From Streptomyces sp. NBC_01142 (GTDB taxonomy: Bacteria; Actinomycetota; Actinomycetes; Streptomycetales; Streptomycetaceae): 64,000 bases of DNA. The stretch covers positions 124,001 to 188,000 of the forward strand of contig NZ_JAPEOR010000002.1 of the NCBI RefSeq assembly GCF_026341125.1. The letters run 5' to 3'. This document shows positions 45,550 to 57,706 of this stretch, one piece after another; within the stretch, counting starts at the first letter, position 1, and each line of letters starts with the position of its first letter. The notes beneath the pieces are model-generated. The model was given only the letters and a program-made list of their open reading frames with translations. It was not told the DNA's origin and ran no database searches. The translations under genes and the position numbers were made by a program.

Positions 45550-45563
45550 CTAAAGGAGATCGC

Positions 45564-46424
45564 ATGTCTCGCCCTGGGAACACCAAGCGCGTCACGGACA
45601 GCACAAAGAACGTCGACGCTTCTCAGAGCGTCGATGCGACGGAGGTCCGATCAGCTCATGGTCAGCCGCGTCCCAGCGGGCTTGAAATCACTCGGATGCC
45701 GTCAGCAGCCGAGCGCACACGAACTCTCGTACAGAGTACATGCTCCGCGGTGCTGCTCGTTCCAGGGCTGGACGGCGCACGCCCCGAGCAGCTGACCCCG
45801 CACGCGCGGGTGGTGGGGCCCGACGGCGAGGTGTTCCTGCTCTATCCCGCGGATTCACCGGCCGTACGCGCCGCAACACACGCTCAGGACGACGAGCTGG
45901 CGGCTGTGCTGGAGATCACCGACGTCGCGCCCGTCTCGGTGCCCCATCGTATCCGCGGCCGCGCATGGGTCTCCGGCTGGCTCACCGCCGTACCCGGTCT
46001 GGCGGAGCCCGGCCTCATGATGCTGCGCCTCGAGGTCGGGGAGGCGTGCGTCGACGACCTCTGGGGTGCGGAGAGCGTCGAACCGGAGGACTTCGCGAGG
46101 GCCTTTGTCGATCCCCTTGTCTCGCACGAGGCCGAGCTGCTCCAGCATCTGCACTCCGCACACAGCGACCGGGTGCAGGGACTGTGCGAGCTGCTCGGCG
46201 AGCGCGGGGACGGGCCCGTGGACGGGGCGGAAGCGGCGGACGGAAAGGGCGGGAAGGGACAGGGACAGCGGGCGGTGCCCCTCGCGCTGGACCGGTTCGG
46301 CCTTCGGGTGCGGTTCGTCGGGGAGAGGTGCTTCGACGCACGCTTCGACTTCCCCGAGCCGGTGCGCAGTGTCAGCGAGCTGCGCCGGGCCATGCGCACG
46401 CTCTTCGAGGCCGCCTCGCACTGA
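45564..46424 (+). CDS. DUF2470 / HugZ-like flavin-barrel protein, probably iron-regulated
   Basis: 286 residues, ATG with AAAGGAG five bases upstream. After a short Ser/Lys-rich N-terminus comes a pyridoxamine-oxidase-like split-barrel region (MPSAAERTRTLVQSTCSAVL; HARVVGPDGEVFLLYPAD), then a C-terminal DUF2470 domain (HEAELLQHLHSAHSDRVQGL ... ALDRFGLRVRFVGERCF) as found in the haem-degrading HugZ/HutZ family. An internal Gly/Lys-rich linker separates the halves. The iron box upstream and the fold suggest haem iron recovery; haem degradation itself is inferred. Confidence 0.82.
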   Translation: MSRPGNTKRVTDSTKNVDASQSVDATEVRSAHGQPRPSGLEITRMPSAAERTRTLVQSTCSAVLLVPGLDGARPEQLTPHARVVGPDGEVFLLYPADSPAVRAATHAQDDELAAVLEITDVAPVSVPHRIRGRAWVSGWLTAVPGLAEPGLMMLRLEVGEACVDDLWGAESVEPEDFARAFVDPLVSHEAELLQHLHSAHSDRVQGLCELLGERGDGPVDGAEAADGKGGKGQGQRAVPLALDRFGLRVRFVGERCFDARFDFPEPVRSVSELRRAMRTLFEAASH

Positions 46425-46451
46425 CCCCGGGCATGCCCGCGCCTCCCGGCC

Positions 46452-47825
46452 TCAGGCGCCGGACGTGGTGGATGTGCCTTCGCCCCGCAGCCGCTCGCGC
46501 ACTTTCTCGACCACATCGGCGTACCGTGCTTCCGCGCCGTACCGCGTCGGTTCGTAGTAATGCCGGCCGTGCACCTCGTCGGGGGCGTACTGCTGGGCGG
46601 CGATACCGCCCGCGACATCGTGGGGGTACACATACCCCTGGGCGTGGCCGAGCTTCGCCGCGCCCTTGTAGTGGCCGTCCCGCAGATGGGGCGGGACCGA
46701 ACCCGCCAGCCCCTTTCGTACATCCGCGAGCGCGGCGCCGATCGCCGTGGTGGCGGCGTTCGACTTGGGGGCCAGCGCCAGCGCGATGGTGGCGTGGCTG
46801 AGAGTCAGGGCCGCCTCGGGGAAACCGATCATGGCCACGGCCTGGGCGGCGGCTACCGCGGTCGGCAGAGCCGTCGGGTCGGCCAGGCCGATGTCCTCAC
46901 TCGCCGAGATCATCAGCCGGCGGGCGATGAACCGCGGGTCCTCCCCCGCCTCGATCATGCGGGCCAGATAGTGCAGCGCCGCGTCCACGTCGGAGCCGCG
47001 GATGGACTTGATGAGCGCGCTCGCCACGTCGTAGTGCTGGTCGCCGTCGCGGTCGTACTTCACCGCGGCGCGGTCGACCGTCTCCTCCAGGGTCTGGAGG
47101 GTGATCTCTTCCTCGCTCTTGTCGATCGCCGCACCGGCGGCGGCCTCGAGCGCGGTCAGCGCCCGGCGGGCGTCGCCGCCCGCGATCCGCAGCAGATGCG
47201 CCTCGGAGTCCTCGGGGAGGGCGACCGCGCCGCCCAGACCGCGCTGCTCGATGAGTGCCCGCTGGAGCAGTCCGCTCAGATCCTCGTCGGTGAGCGACTC
47301 CAGCGTGAGCAGCAGGGAGCGGGAGAGCAGCGGGGAGATGATCGAGAAGTACGGATTCTCGGTGGTGGCAGCGATCAGAGTGACCCAGCGGTTCTCCACG
47401 GCCGGGAGGAGGGAGTCCTGCTGTGCCTTGGAGAAGCGGTGGATCTCGTCGAGGAAGAGGACGGTCTCCTTGCCGAAACCGCCGGCGGCACGGCGGGCGC
47501 CGTCGATGACCGCCCGGACCTCCTTGACGCCCGCGGTGATCGCGGAGAGCTCCACGAAGCGTTTGTTGGTCGCCTTGGAGACGACATACGCCAGGGTCGT
47601 CTTGCCGATGCCGGGCGGGCCCCAGAGGATGACCGAGGAGGGTCCGGCGGGGCCACCGCCGCCCTCACCCACGAGCCGGCGCAGCGGCGAGCCCGGCTTG
47701 AGCAGATGCTGCTGTCCGACGACTTCGTCGAGGGTGCGCGGGCGCATCCGGACGGCCAGGGGGCTGCTGGACGGGTCCTTCTCCTGGCGTTCTTCCGCTG
47801 CGGCGGTAAAGAGGTCGGGCTCCAC
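46452..47825 (-). CDS. rarA: Replication-associated recombination protein A (RarA/MgsA)
   Basis: 457 residues, GTG start. AAA+ clamp-loader-like ATPase: [20 protein letters not shown], Walker [18 protein letters not shown], Walker [16 protein letters not shown], sensor [19 protein letters not shown]-terminal tetramerisation and DNA-binding part with [20 protein letters not shown]. Acts at stalled forks and gaps. Upstream neighbour on the same strand is the VKOR gene 39 bp away. Confidence 0.96.
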   Translation of the reverse strand: MEPDLFTAAAEERQEKDPSSSPLAVRMRPRTLDEVVGQQHLLKPGSPLRRLVGEGGGGPAGPSSVILWGPPGIGKTTLAYVVSKATNKRFVELSAITAGVKEVRAVIDGARRAAGGFGKETVLFLDEIHRFSKAQQDSLLPAVENRWVTLIAATTENPYFSIISPLLSRSLLLTLESLTDEDLSGLLQRALIEQRGLGGAVALPEDSEAHLLRIAGGDARRALTALEAAAGAAIDKSEEEITLQTLEETVDRAAVKYDRDGDQHYDVASALIKSIRGSDVDAALHYLARMIEAGEDPRFIARRLMISASEDIGLADPTALPTAVAAAQAVAMIGFPEAALTLSHATIALALAPKSNAATTAIGAALADVRKGLAGSVPPHLRDGHYKGAAKLGHAQGYVYPHDVAGGIAAQQYAPDEVHGRHYYEPTRYGAEARYADVVEKVRERLRGEGTSTTSGA

Positions 47826-47864
47826 GCTGTGAAGCCTATGTCAGACCACTGACAGCGCCGGGGG

Positions 47865-48506
47865 TCAGGCCGTCCCGGTCCAGAAGTCCCACCAGCGGGT
47901 CAGGATCAGCATCCCGATTATGCCGATCCACAGCACCGAGGGCACCCAGTGGAACTCCAGCAGTCCGTTGCGCAGGCCCTCGGGGACCTTGATGATCCGG
48001 TGCTTGATGTTGTGCAGGGTGACGTAGCAGAACATCACGATCGTGGCGACCCAGGCCAGACAGCACCACAGGCACAGAGAGTTGATGTTGTAGAGCGACT
48101 GGTACTGGAGCCAGGTGCAGAAGCCGACACCGAAGAGGGTGCCGGCGTTGAGACCGAGCCAGAACCAGCGGCGGTAGCGGGCACCCGCGAGAACACCGAC
48201 ACCGATGGCGATCACCATCGCGTACGTCACCAGACCCAGCATCGGGTTCGGGAACCCGAACGCCGACGCCTGATCGCTGGTCATGATGTTGCCGCACGAC
48301 ACAATGGGGTTCAGGCTGCACCCCGGCTTGAACGTCGGGTCCTCCGCCAGCTTGATCTTGTCGATCGTGATGACCCACGCGGCCACCAGACCCGCCGCGC
48401 CCGTGACCACCAGCAACCACGCGAAGGCCCGGCCGGCACCGACCGTGCCCTGGGAGCCGTCCCCCTTCCGGCCCGAGGACACGTCGTCAACCGCTGCAGT
48501 CGTCAT
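47865..48506 (-). CDS. Vitamin K epoxide reductase (VKOR) family membrane oxidoreductase
   Basis: 213 residues, start MTTAAVDDVSSGRKG. Four to five membrane helices (FAWLLVVTGAAGLVAAWVIT; VTYAMVIAIGVGVLAGA; CLAWVATIVMFCYVTL). The active-site CxxC is in NSLCLWCC and the two loop cysteines in CSLNPIVSC, the arrangement that passes electrons from thiols to quinone. Expected role: reoxidising a DsbA-like thiol oxidase in the cell envelope, as in other actinobacteria. No DsbA-family partner is in the window. Confidence 0.93.
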   Translation of the reverse strand: MTTAAVDDVSSGRKGDGSQGTVGAGRAFAWLLVVTGAAGLVAAWVITIDKIKLAEDPTFKPGCSLNPIVSCGNIMTSDQASAFGFPNPMLGLVTYAMVIAIGVGVLAGARYRRWFWLGLNAGTLFGVGFCTWLQYQSLYNINSLCLWCCLAWVATIVMFCYVTLHNIKHRIIKVPEGLRNGLLEFHWVPSVLWIGIIGMLILTRWWDFWTGTA

Positions 48507-48927
48507 ATCGCCGTTCCATCGCTCAGTAGCTGTGTGGGGCACGGTCATTCTGCCGCACCGGGGCACCTGTCCACCGTTCGATGGACATAAGGATGTACGG
48601 ACGGTCACCCCGGAAGACTCCGCCTCCGCAGGACACTTCGGACCATGCCGGGACGCGCGGTGCACGTACGCGGACGTGGCAAGCGGTACGCGGGCGAGGT
48701 GACGCTCCCGGGGGCGGATCCCACGAGGGGAACCTCCCCAGGCGCTCCCGTATCGGCATCATCCGGCAGGACGAATCCGCGCCCGGGGAGTTGACGGTCC
48801 GGGAGATCGCCTCCTGTTTCCCCGGTATGACCCCGGGGCGGGACGGGGCGGGACGGGGCGGGGAAATGACACACGGCCCGGGTGCGTTCCCGCACCCGGG
48901 CCGGTCGTTCCGGTCCTGCAGCAAGCG
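48507..48927. other. Intergenic region upstream of the VKOR gene and downstream of hisS
   Basis: 421 bp. Holds the hisS terminator (48874-48903) and G-rich short repeats (GGGACGGGGC, about 48838-48862). An open frame crosses it on the plus strand but continues antisense into hisS and has no identifiable domain, so I call no gene here. The VKOR promoter should lie at its left end. Confidence 0.55.
48874..48903 (-). terminator. Terminator of hisS
   Basis: Perfect 13-bp stem CGGCCCGGGTGCG / CGCACCCGGGCCG with a TTCC loop, 25 bp after the hisS stop. Confidence 0.88.
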
Positions 48928-50190
48928 TCAGGCCAGGCGGGCGGCGACTGCCGCGACCACCTCGGCCAGCGCGATCGCGGTCTGCTCGCCGGACTCCATG
49001 TCCTTGAGCTGGACCAATCCCTCGGCGAGGTCACGCTCGCCGGCCACGATCGTGTACCGCGCGCCACTCCGGTTGGCGTTCTTCATCGCGCCCTTGAGGC
49101 CCTTGCCGCCGTAGCTGAAGTCCGCCGCGACGCCGGCCTTGCGCAACTCGGTGACGACGCCGAACAGCACACGCCGCGCCTCCTCGCCCAGCGGCACCGC
49201 GTACACGCTGGTGGTGGAGGGCAGGTCGAGCTCGATGCCCTCGGCCTCCAGCGCCAGGACCGTACGGTCCACGCCGAGCGCCCAGCCGACGGACGGGAGC
49301 GCCGGGCCGCCGATCATCTCGGAGAGGCCGTCGTAGCGGCCGCCGCCGCCCACCGCGGACTGGGAGCCCAGACCGTCGTGGACGAACTCGAAGGTCGTGC
49401 GGGTGTAGTAGTCGAGGCCGCGTACCAGCTTCTCGTCGTCCTCGAAGGCAACGCCCGCCCCGGTCAGCAGCTCGCGCACCTCCTCGTGGTACGCCTTGCA
49501 CGCGTCGCACAGGTAGTCACGCAGCATCGGCGCGCCGACCAGCTGCTTCTGCACCTCGGCCCGCTTGTCGTCGAGGACGCGCAGCGGGTTGATGTCGATG
49601 CGGCGGCGGGTCTCCTCGTCCAGCTCGAGCCCGCGCAGGAAGCCCTGGAGCGCGTCGCGGTAGACGGGACGGCACTCCTTGTCGCCCAGCGAGTTCAGCA
49701 GGATGCGGAACTCACGCAGGCCGAGCGAGCGGTACGCCTGGTCGGCCAGGATGATCATCTCGGCGTCGAGGGCCGGGTCCTCGGCGCCGATCGCCTCCGC
49801 GCCGACCTGCGAGAAGTGCCTGTAGCGGCCCGCCTGGGGCCTTTCGTAACGGTAGTACGAGCCCGCGTACCAGAGCTTGACGGGCAGGTTGCCTGCCTTG
49901 TGGAGATTGGCCTCCAGGGCGGCACGCAGCACGGACGCGGTGCCCTCGGGACGCAGCGCCAGCTTGGTGCCGCCCCTGGTCTCGAAGACGTACATCTCCT
50001 TGGAGACGATGTCGGTGGACTCGCCGACGCCGCGCGAGAACAGTTCGACGTTCTCGAAGCCGGGCGTCTCGATGTAGCTGTAGCCGGAGTTCTTCAGCGG
50101 CGCCGCGATCGCCTCGCGCACCGCGAGGAACTTCGCGGACTTCGGCGGAAGCAGGTCGTACGTGCCCTTGGGGGCCTGAAAAGTGCTCAC
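48928..50190 (-). CDS. hisS: Histidyl-tRNA synthetase
   Basis: 420 residues from a GTG at 50190 ([17 protein letters not shown]); the open frame continues upstream into the preceding gene but that is not coding. Class II motifs: motif 1 near [15 protein letters not shown], motif 2 [20 protein letters not shown], the histidine-specific [13 protein letters not shown] and GGGGRYDGL, plus an anticodon-binding C-terminus. Charges tRNA-His. Probably co-transcribed with the metallo-hydrolase gene 11 bp upstream, an arrangement common in actinobacteria. Confidence 0.96.
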   Translation of the reverse strand: MSTFQAPKGTYDLLPPKSAKFLAVREAIAAPLKNSGYSYIETPGFENVELFSRGVGESTDIVSKEMYVFETRGGTKLALRPEGTASVLRAALEANLHKAGNLPVKLWYAGSYYRYERPQAGRYRHFSQVGAEAIGAEDPALDAEMIILADQAYRSLGLREFRILLNSLGDKECRPVYRDALQGFLRGLELDEETRRRIDINPLRVLDDKRAEVQKQLVGAPMLRDYLCDACKAYHEEVRELLTGAGVAFEDDEKLVRGLDYYTRTTFEFVHDGLGSQSAVGGGGRYDGLSEMIGGPALPSVGWALGVDRTVLALEAEGIELDLPSTTSVYAVPLGEEARRVLFGVVTELRKAGVAADFSYGGKGLKGAMKNANRSGARYTIVAGERDLAEGLVQLKDMESGEQTAIALAEVVAAVAARLA

Positions 50191-50201
50191 GGAATCTCTC
50201 G

Positions 50202-50909
50202 TCACATTCCTCGTCGAGGAGCGGGGTGCGCTCCCAGGCCGGCGGCCACTTCCCGCAGATACGGGTTGGCGGCACGCTCTTGGCCGATGGTCGTCTGGGG
50301 GCCGTGGCCGGACAGCACCACGGTCGAGTCGTCGAGCGGCAGGCAGACACGCGCCAGCGACTCGAGAATCTCGGCGTGGTCGCCGCCGGGCAGGTCCGTG
50401 CGTCCGATGGAGCCGGCGAAGAGCAGATCGCCCGAGAAGAAGACGGACGGGATGTCCGCCGTCTCGGGCATCTGGAAGGTCACCGACCCCTTGGTATGGC
50501 CGGGCGCATGCGCGACGGAGAAGTCGAGACCGGCCAGCTTCAGCTCGGCACCGTCGGCCAGCTCCTTGACGTCGTCCGGCTCCCCCACGGTGAGTTCGCC
50601 CATGAGCGGCATCCCGATGGAGCGGCCGAGCGCCTTCTCCGGGTCGCTCATCATGTACCGGTCGGCGGGGTGGATCCACGCCGGTACGTCATGGGCTCCG
50701 CACACCGGAACGACGGAGGCGACATGGTCGATGTGGCCATGGGTGAGCACGACGGCGACAGGCTTGAGCCGATGCTTCTTCAGCGCTTCCTCGACTCCCT
50801 GGGCGGCCTGGTGGCCCGGGTCGATGATCACGCACTCCTCGCCTGCGGCAGGGGCGACCAAGTAGCAATTGGTCCCCCAGGCCCCGGCGGGGAACCCGGC
50901 AATAAGCAC
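50202..50909 (-). CDS. Metallo-beta-lactamase-fold hydrolase (glyoxalase II-like)
   Basis: 235 residues, GTG start. The metal motif [14 protein letters not shown] (HxHxDH), [25 protein letters not shown] and the final LSGHGPQTT give the five canonical dinuclear zinc/iron ligands. Class typically annotated as hydroxyacylglutathione hydrolase-like; streptomycetes lack glutathione, so the substrate may be a mycothiol or other thioester. Paired with hisS. Confidence 0.9.
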   Translation of the reverse strand: MLIAGFPAGAWGTNCYLVAPAAGEECVIIDPGHQAAQGVEEALKKHRLKPVAVVLTHGHIDHVASVVPVCGAHDVPAWIHPADRYMMSDPEKALGRSIGMPLMGELTVGEPDDVKELADGAELKLAGLDFSVAHAPGHTKGSVTFQMPETADIPSVFFSGDLLFAGSIGRTDLPGGDHAEILESLARVCLPLDDSTVVLSGHGPQTTIGQERAANPYLREVAAGLGAHPAPRRGM

Positions 50910-51063
50910 GATCGTCCTCAGTGTGGTCGTCCGACGGGATTTGGCTGTATCGAATTCCAGCAGATCAGAGCCTACCGGCGCTGCTCATCCCACAGCCAAC
51001 CCGTATACGGTACGGGGCACACTCGGCCGGTCGGCATCGTGCGACATACAAGGAGAAGACCCG

Positions 51064-51861
51064 GTGGTCAGCAGCGATCAGCGGCGGCGGCAGCTCGCCA
51101 GGGAGAAGTTCGAGCGCCAGCAGCAGCGTCGGCAGAAGTCCCGTAAGGCGAAGCAGCAGAAGACGGTCATCGCGGCCGCGCTCGCGGTGGTGCTCGCCGC
51201 GGGCGCCGCGGCCTACGCCTCGGTCGGGCTGTCCGACGGGGACACCAAGGGCGGCGGCGCCTCGTCGGTGGGTGAGAGTCAGTCCCCCGAGGCCACCCCG
51301 TCGCAGAGCGAGAGCACCGCCCCCGAGCCCGCCATGTCGATCGACAGGAAGGCGAAGTACTCGATGTCGCTCAAGACGAACGAGGGCGACGTCACGGTCA
51401 CGATGGACGCGGCGAAGACCCCGCGCACGGTGAACTCGTTCAAGTCACTGGCGGACAAGGGATTCTTCGACGGCACAAAGTGTCACCGGCTGACCACACA
51501 GGGCATCTTCGTGCTCCAGTGCGGCGACCCGAAGGGCGACGGCTTCGGCGGGCCGGGCTACACGATCCCCGACGAGGATCTGGTGTCGCTGGGCAAGGCG
51601 GGCGCGGACGGCAAGGTGACGTACGCCGCGGGCACGGTGGCGATGGCCAACACCGGCAAGCCGAACTCCGGCGGCAGCCAGTTCTTCCTCGTCTACAAGG
51701 ACAGCAAACTGCCGCCCGGCTACACACCGTTCGGGATCATGGACGACAAGGGGCTGAAGGCCGTGCAGGACGTGGCGGAGGCCGGTGTCGCGGACGGTGG
51801 CCAGGACGGCGCTCCGAAGAAGGCCGTCACCATCGAGAAGGCGGCCGTCCAGAAGGCGTGA
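51064..51861 (+). CDS. Membrane-anchored cyclophilin-type peptidyl-prolyl isomerase
   Basis: 265 residues, GTG start after an AAGGAG site. A short basic/Gln-rich cytoplasmic head (QRRRQLAREKFERQQQRRQK), one membrane helix (IAAALAVVLAAGAAAYASV, about 36-54), a Ser/Pro linker and an extracytoplasmic cyclophilin domain with DGTKCHRLTTQGIFVLQCGD, PKGDGFGGPGYTIPDE and NSGGSQFFLVY. Helps proteins fold outside the cell. Divergent from the metallo-hydrolase gene, upstream of the DUF349 gene. Confidence 0.94.
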   Translation: MVSSDQRRRQLAREKFERQQQRRQKSRKAKQQKTVIAAALAVVLAAGAAAYASVGLSDGDTKGGGASSVGESQSPEATPSQSESTAPEPAMSIDRKAKYSMSLKTNEGDVTVTMDAAKTPRTVNSFKSLADKGFFDGTKCHRLTTQGIFVLQCGDPKGDGFGGPGYTIPDEDLVSLGKAGADGKVTYAAGTVAMANTGKPNSGGSQFFLVYKDSKLPPGYTPFGIMDDKGLKAVQDVAEAGVADGGQDGAPKKAVTIEKAAVQKA

Positions 51862-52084
51862 GACGAGCCGCGGGCCGAGCTGTCCGCCACGGTGCGGGCC
51901 GAGGTGCGAGCCGGGGAATTTCGGACGCGCTGAGTGCGGACAGCCGGGCGGCCGGTCGCCTAGATTGGCGTTGTGCAGCGCGGGCTGGATTCGCGTTGTG
52001 GAGGGCGGGCGAGGCCCGTCCAGGAAACTGTGGACGATGCCCGGGGGGCGAACCCCCTCGCAGGCATCAGGTGGAGGAGGCGCT

Positions 52085-53314
52085 GTGAGCAGCGACCCGT
52101 GGGGCCGTGTCGACGAGACGGGCACCGTGTACGTGCGTACTGCCGATGGCGAGAAGGTCGTCGGATCGTGGCAGGCCGGCACTCCCGAGGAGGCCCTGGC
52201 CTATTTCGAGCGCAAGTACGAGGGCCTGGTGGTCGAGATCGGCCTCCTCGAGCGGCGGGTGAAGACCACCGACCTGTCGGCCAAGGACGCCCAGACCGCC
52301 ATCGACCATCTGCGGCAGCAGGTGGACGAGCATCACGCCGTGGGTGACCTCGACGCGCTGAGCAAGCGCCTGGACGGCCTGGTCGCGACGGTGGAGAAGC
52401 GCCGCGAGGAGCGCAAGGTCCAGAAGGCGAAGCAGAACGACGAGGCGCGCAGCGCCAAGGAGTTGCTGGTCACCGAGGCCGAGGAGCTGGCGCAGAGTGA
52501 CCAGTGGCGCGCCGCCGGCGAGCGGCTGCGCGCGCTGGTGGACACCTGGAAGGGCCTCCCCCGGCTCGACCGGAAGTCCGACGACGAGCTGTGGCACCGC
52601 TTCTCGCACGCCCGCTCGGCGTTCTCCAAGCGCCGCAAGGCACACTTCGCCTCGCTCGATGCGCAGCGCGAAGACGCCCGCAAGGCCAAGGAGAAGCTGG
52701 TCGCCGAGGCCGAGTCGCTCTCCGGCTCCACCGACTGGGGTGTCACGGCCGCGCGCTACCGCGAGCTGATGACGGAGTGGAAGGCCGCGGGCCGCGCCCA
52801 GCGCGACGCCGAGGACGACCTGTGGAACCGCTTTCGCGGCGCCCAGGACGTCTTCTTCGCCGCGCGCAGCGGGGTCTTCGCGGAGCGGGACGCCGAGCAG
52901 TCGGAGAACCTCAAGCTCAAGGAGGAGCTCGCGGCCGAGGCCGAGAAGCTGGTGCCGGTGACGGACCTGAAGGCCGCGCGTGCCGCCTTCCGGGCCATCA
53001 ACGAGCGCTGGGAGGCCATCGGTCACGTACCGCGCGACGCCCGCCCCAAGGTCGAGGGCCGGATTCACGCGGTGGAGCGGGCGCTGCAGGAGACCGAGGA
53101 GACCGAGTGGCGCCGTACGAACCCGGAGGCGCGTGCGCGCGCCGCGGGTCTGACGGGACAGCTGCAGGCCGCCGTGGACAAGCTGCGCGGGCAGATCGAC
53201 GCGGCCCGCGCGTCCGGCAACAACGCCAAGGCCGACAAGCTCGCCAAGGAGCTCGAGGGCCGGCAGGCGCTGCTGGACCAGGCGCTGAAGGGCCTGGAGG
53301 AGTTCGGCGGCTGA
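52085..53314 (+). CDS. DUF349-domain coiled-coil protein
   Basis: 409 residues, GTG start with GGAGGAGG-type site close by. After an N-terminal SSDPWGRVDETGTVYVRTAD domain come three DUF349 repeats of about 70 residues, marked by DELWHRFSHARSAFSKRR, DDLWNRFRGAQDVFFAARSG and AFRAINERWEAIGHVPRD. Heavily charged, highly helical. Adjacent to relA (convergent) as in many actinobacteria. No biochemical function established to my knowledge. Confidence 0.88.
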   Translation: MSSDPWGRVDETGTVYVRTADGEKVVGSWQAGTPEEALAYFERKYEGLVVEIGLLERRVKTTDLSAKDAQTAIDHLRQQVDEHHAVGDLDALSKRLDGLVATVEKRREERKVQKAKQNDEARSAKELLVTEAEELAQSDQWRAAGERLRALVDTWKGLPRLDRKSDDELWHRFSHARSAFSKRRKAHFASLDAQREDARKAKEKLVAEAESLSGSTDWGVTAARYRELMTEWKAAGRAQRDAEDDLWNRFRGAQDVFFAARSGVFAERDAEQSENLKLKEELAAEAEKLVPVTDLKAARAAFRAINERWEAIGHVPRDARPKVEGRIHAVERALQETEETEWRRTNPEARARAAGLTGQLQAAVDKLRGQIDAARASGNNAKADKLAKELEGRQALLDQALKGLEEFGG

Positions 53315-53335
53315 CAGAGCCGCAGGCACACACGT

Positions 53336-53370
53336 AAGGGGCTCCCGTACGAGAAGTACGGGAGCCCCTT
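53336..53370. terminator. Bidirectional terminator between DUF349 gene and relA
   Basis: Perfect 15-bp stem AAGGGGCTCCCGTAC / GTACGGGAGCCCCTT with a GAGAA loop, lying between two converging genes; an A/T-rich outer edge extends it by several bases. Confidence 0.9.
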
Positions 53371-53412
53371 GCGTGTGTCCACAGGGCCTGCCCGAGCCCC
53401 TTCCGCGTATCC

Positions 53413-55911
<2,499 letters not shown>

Positions 55912-56018
55912 GAGCGCTCCTCGTGCGGTTCCGGGTCCCCCGGTCAGGCCCGGAGAGGCCATCGTATCGACCTCGGGCGGAACACTCGCCCCGGGACCGG
56001 AGGGTGGATGGAACGCGG

Positions 56019-56050
56019 AACGGGCACCCGGTTGTTCCCGGGTGCCCGTT
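56019..56050 (-). terminator. Terminator of apt
   Basis: 13-bp stem AACGGGCACCCGG / CCGGGTGCCCGTT with a 6-base loop, 18 bp after the apt stop and ahead of relA on the same strand. Confidence 0.85.
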
Positions 56051-56068
56051 CGACGTCGTAACGGCTGC

Positions 56069-56611
56069 TCAGAGGGTAATCAGAGCGTCCAGCGGAGCCC
56101 CTCGCAGAGCCGGTTCCAGACGGGCCCGGCCGCCGAGGAAACCGAGCTCCATCAGGACCGCGACACCCGCGACATCGGCACCCGCCCGCCGGATCAGATC
56201 CAGCGAGGCCTCGGCCGTGCCGCCGGTGGCGAGGACGTCGTCGATGACCATGACCCGGTCACCCGCGCTCAGGTCCTCGGCGTGCACCTCGATCTCGGCG
56301 GAGCCGTACTCCAGCTCGTAGGCCTGCGAGAGCGTCGCTCCGGGCAGCTTGCCCGCCTTGCGCACGGGAATGAACCCGAGCCCGGCACGGACGGCGACCG
56401 GCGCGGCCAGGATGAAGCCGCGCGCTTCCAGGCCGACGATCTTCGTGGCCCCGTGCTGTGCACTCAGCTCGGCGAGCGCGTGGGTCAGGGCCGTGAAGGC
56501 CTCCGGGTCCGCGAGCAGCGGAGTGATGTCCTTGAACGTCACTCCCGGCTTCGGGTGGTCCGGAACGTCACGGATGCGGCTGAGCAGGAGCTCCTGCGTG
56601 GTGACGGTCAT
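56069..56611 (-). CDS. apt: Adenine phosphoribosyltransferase
   Basis: 180 residues. Salvages adenine to [43 protein letters not shown] and the PRPP loop [18 protein letters not shown] are the family motifs. Its ATG shares a base with the secF stop, so SecDF-Apt-RelA are expressed in series, the usual actinobacterial order. Confidence 0.96.
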   Translation of the reverse strand: MTVTTQELLLSRIRDVPDHPKPGVTFKDITPLLADPEAFTALTHALAELSAQHGATKIVGLEARGFILAAPVAVRAGLGFIPVRKAGKLPGATLSQAYELEYGSAEIEVHAEDLSAGDRVMVIDDVLATGGTAEASLDLIRRAGADVAGVAVLMELGFLGGRARLEPALRGAPLDALITL

Positions 56612-57705
56612 CAGCGCTTGTCCGAGGAGCGGCCACGGCCGCGGTTGCGCGGGCCGACGACGGCTCCGGCCGTTGCCGCGTCGCCGGGGATTGCGTCCTG
56701 CGCCGCGTCGGAGTCGTCCGCCGACTCGCCCTTGGCGGCAGCAGCGGCGCGCTTGGCGAGCACCCGCTTCTTCAGGGCCTTCATCTGCGGCTCGCGTTCC
56801 TTGAGGTCGGCGACCAGCGGAGTGGCGATGAAGATCGAGGAGTACGCACCGGCCGCGAGACCGACGAACAGCGACAGCGAGATGTCGTTCAGCATGCCGG
56901 CGCCGAGGACGCCGCCACCGATGAACAGCAGTCCGGCCACCGGCAGCAGCGCGACCACTGTCGTGTTGATGGAACGCACCAGCGTGCCGTTGAGGCTGCG
57001 GTTGGCGACCTCGCTGTAGGTGTAGCGGGTCTGCTTGGTGATGTCCTTCGCGCCCTCCTTGAGACCGTCGAAGACGACGACGGTGTCGTAGAGGGAGTAA
57101 CCGAGGATGGTCAGCAGACCGATCACGGTGCCCGGTGTGACCTCGAAACCGACGAGTGCGTACACACCGATGGTGATCGTGAGGTCGTGGATCAGCGCGA
57201 TCAGGGCGGCGACGGCCATCCGCCACTCGAAGGCGATCGCAAGATAGACCACCACCAGGAGCATGAAGACCGCGAGACCGGTCCACGCCTTGTTGGCGAT
57301 CTGTTCACCCCAGCTGGGGCCGACGATCTCGGCGTTGATCTTTTCCACCGGGATCTGCAGGTCTTCCGCGAGGGCCTCGTTGACCTTGTTCGCCTGGGCC
57401 TGGTCGAGCTCGCTGACCTGGATCCGCAGCGCGCCGTTGCCCAGCTTCTGGACGATCGCGTCATGGCCGGAGGCCTCTTCCGCGTGTTCCTGGGCCTGGG
57501 AGACGGAGACGCTCGAGCTCGGGGTGGTGAAGACGGCGCCACCCTTGAACTCGATACCCAGATTGAGACCCTGCACCGCCAGGCCGACGATGGCCGTGAT
57601 GGTGATCAGGATCGAGACCCCGTACCAGATCTTCCGCTTGGCGACGAAGTCGTAGCCGACCTCACCGCGGTAGAGCCGGGCGCCGAGAGTGCCGAGTCGC
57701 GACAT
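56611..57705 (-). CDS. secF: Protein translocase subunit SecF
   Basis: 364 residues. Six-helix SecD/SecF export domain: IWYGVSILITITAIVGLAVQ, NLGIEFKGGAVF in the first external loop, WRMAVAALIALIHDLTITIG, VTPGTVIGLLTILGYSLYDT and NGTLVRSINTTVVALLPVAG. C-terminal cytoplasmic tail is basic. Uses the proton gradient to help Sec export. One base after secD's stop. Confidence 0.97.
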   Translation of the reverse strand: MSRLGTLGARLYRGEVGYDFVAKRKIWYGVSILITITAIVGLAVQGLNLGIEFKGGAVFTTPSSSVSVSQAQEHAEEASGHDAIVQKLGNGALRIQVSELDQAQANKVNEALAEDLQIPVEKINAEIVGPSWGEQIANKAWTGLAVFMLLVVVYLAIAFEWRMAVAALIALIHDLTITIGVYALVGFEVTPGTVIGLLTILGYSLYDTVVVFDGLKEGAKDITKQTRYTYSEVANRSLNGTLVRSINTTVVALLPVAGLLFIGGGVLGAGMLNDISLSLFVGLAAGAYSSIFIATPLVADLKEREPQMKALKKRVLAKRAAAAAKGESADDSDAAQDAIPGDAATAGAVVGPRNRGRGRSSDKR

Positions 57706-57706
57706 C

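Noticed and set aside
48581..49114. A 177-residue plus-strand gene upstream of the VKOR gene
   Set aside because: Its second half is antisense to hisS and crosses the hisS terminator; no motif or ribosome binding site.
48928..50679. HisS fused to an N-terminal extension of 160 residues
   Set aside because: The extension is an out-of-frame reading of the metallo-hydrolase gene; the real start is the GTG at 50190 with the conserved histidyl-tRNA synthetase N-terminus.
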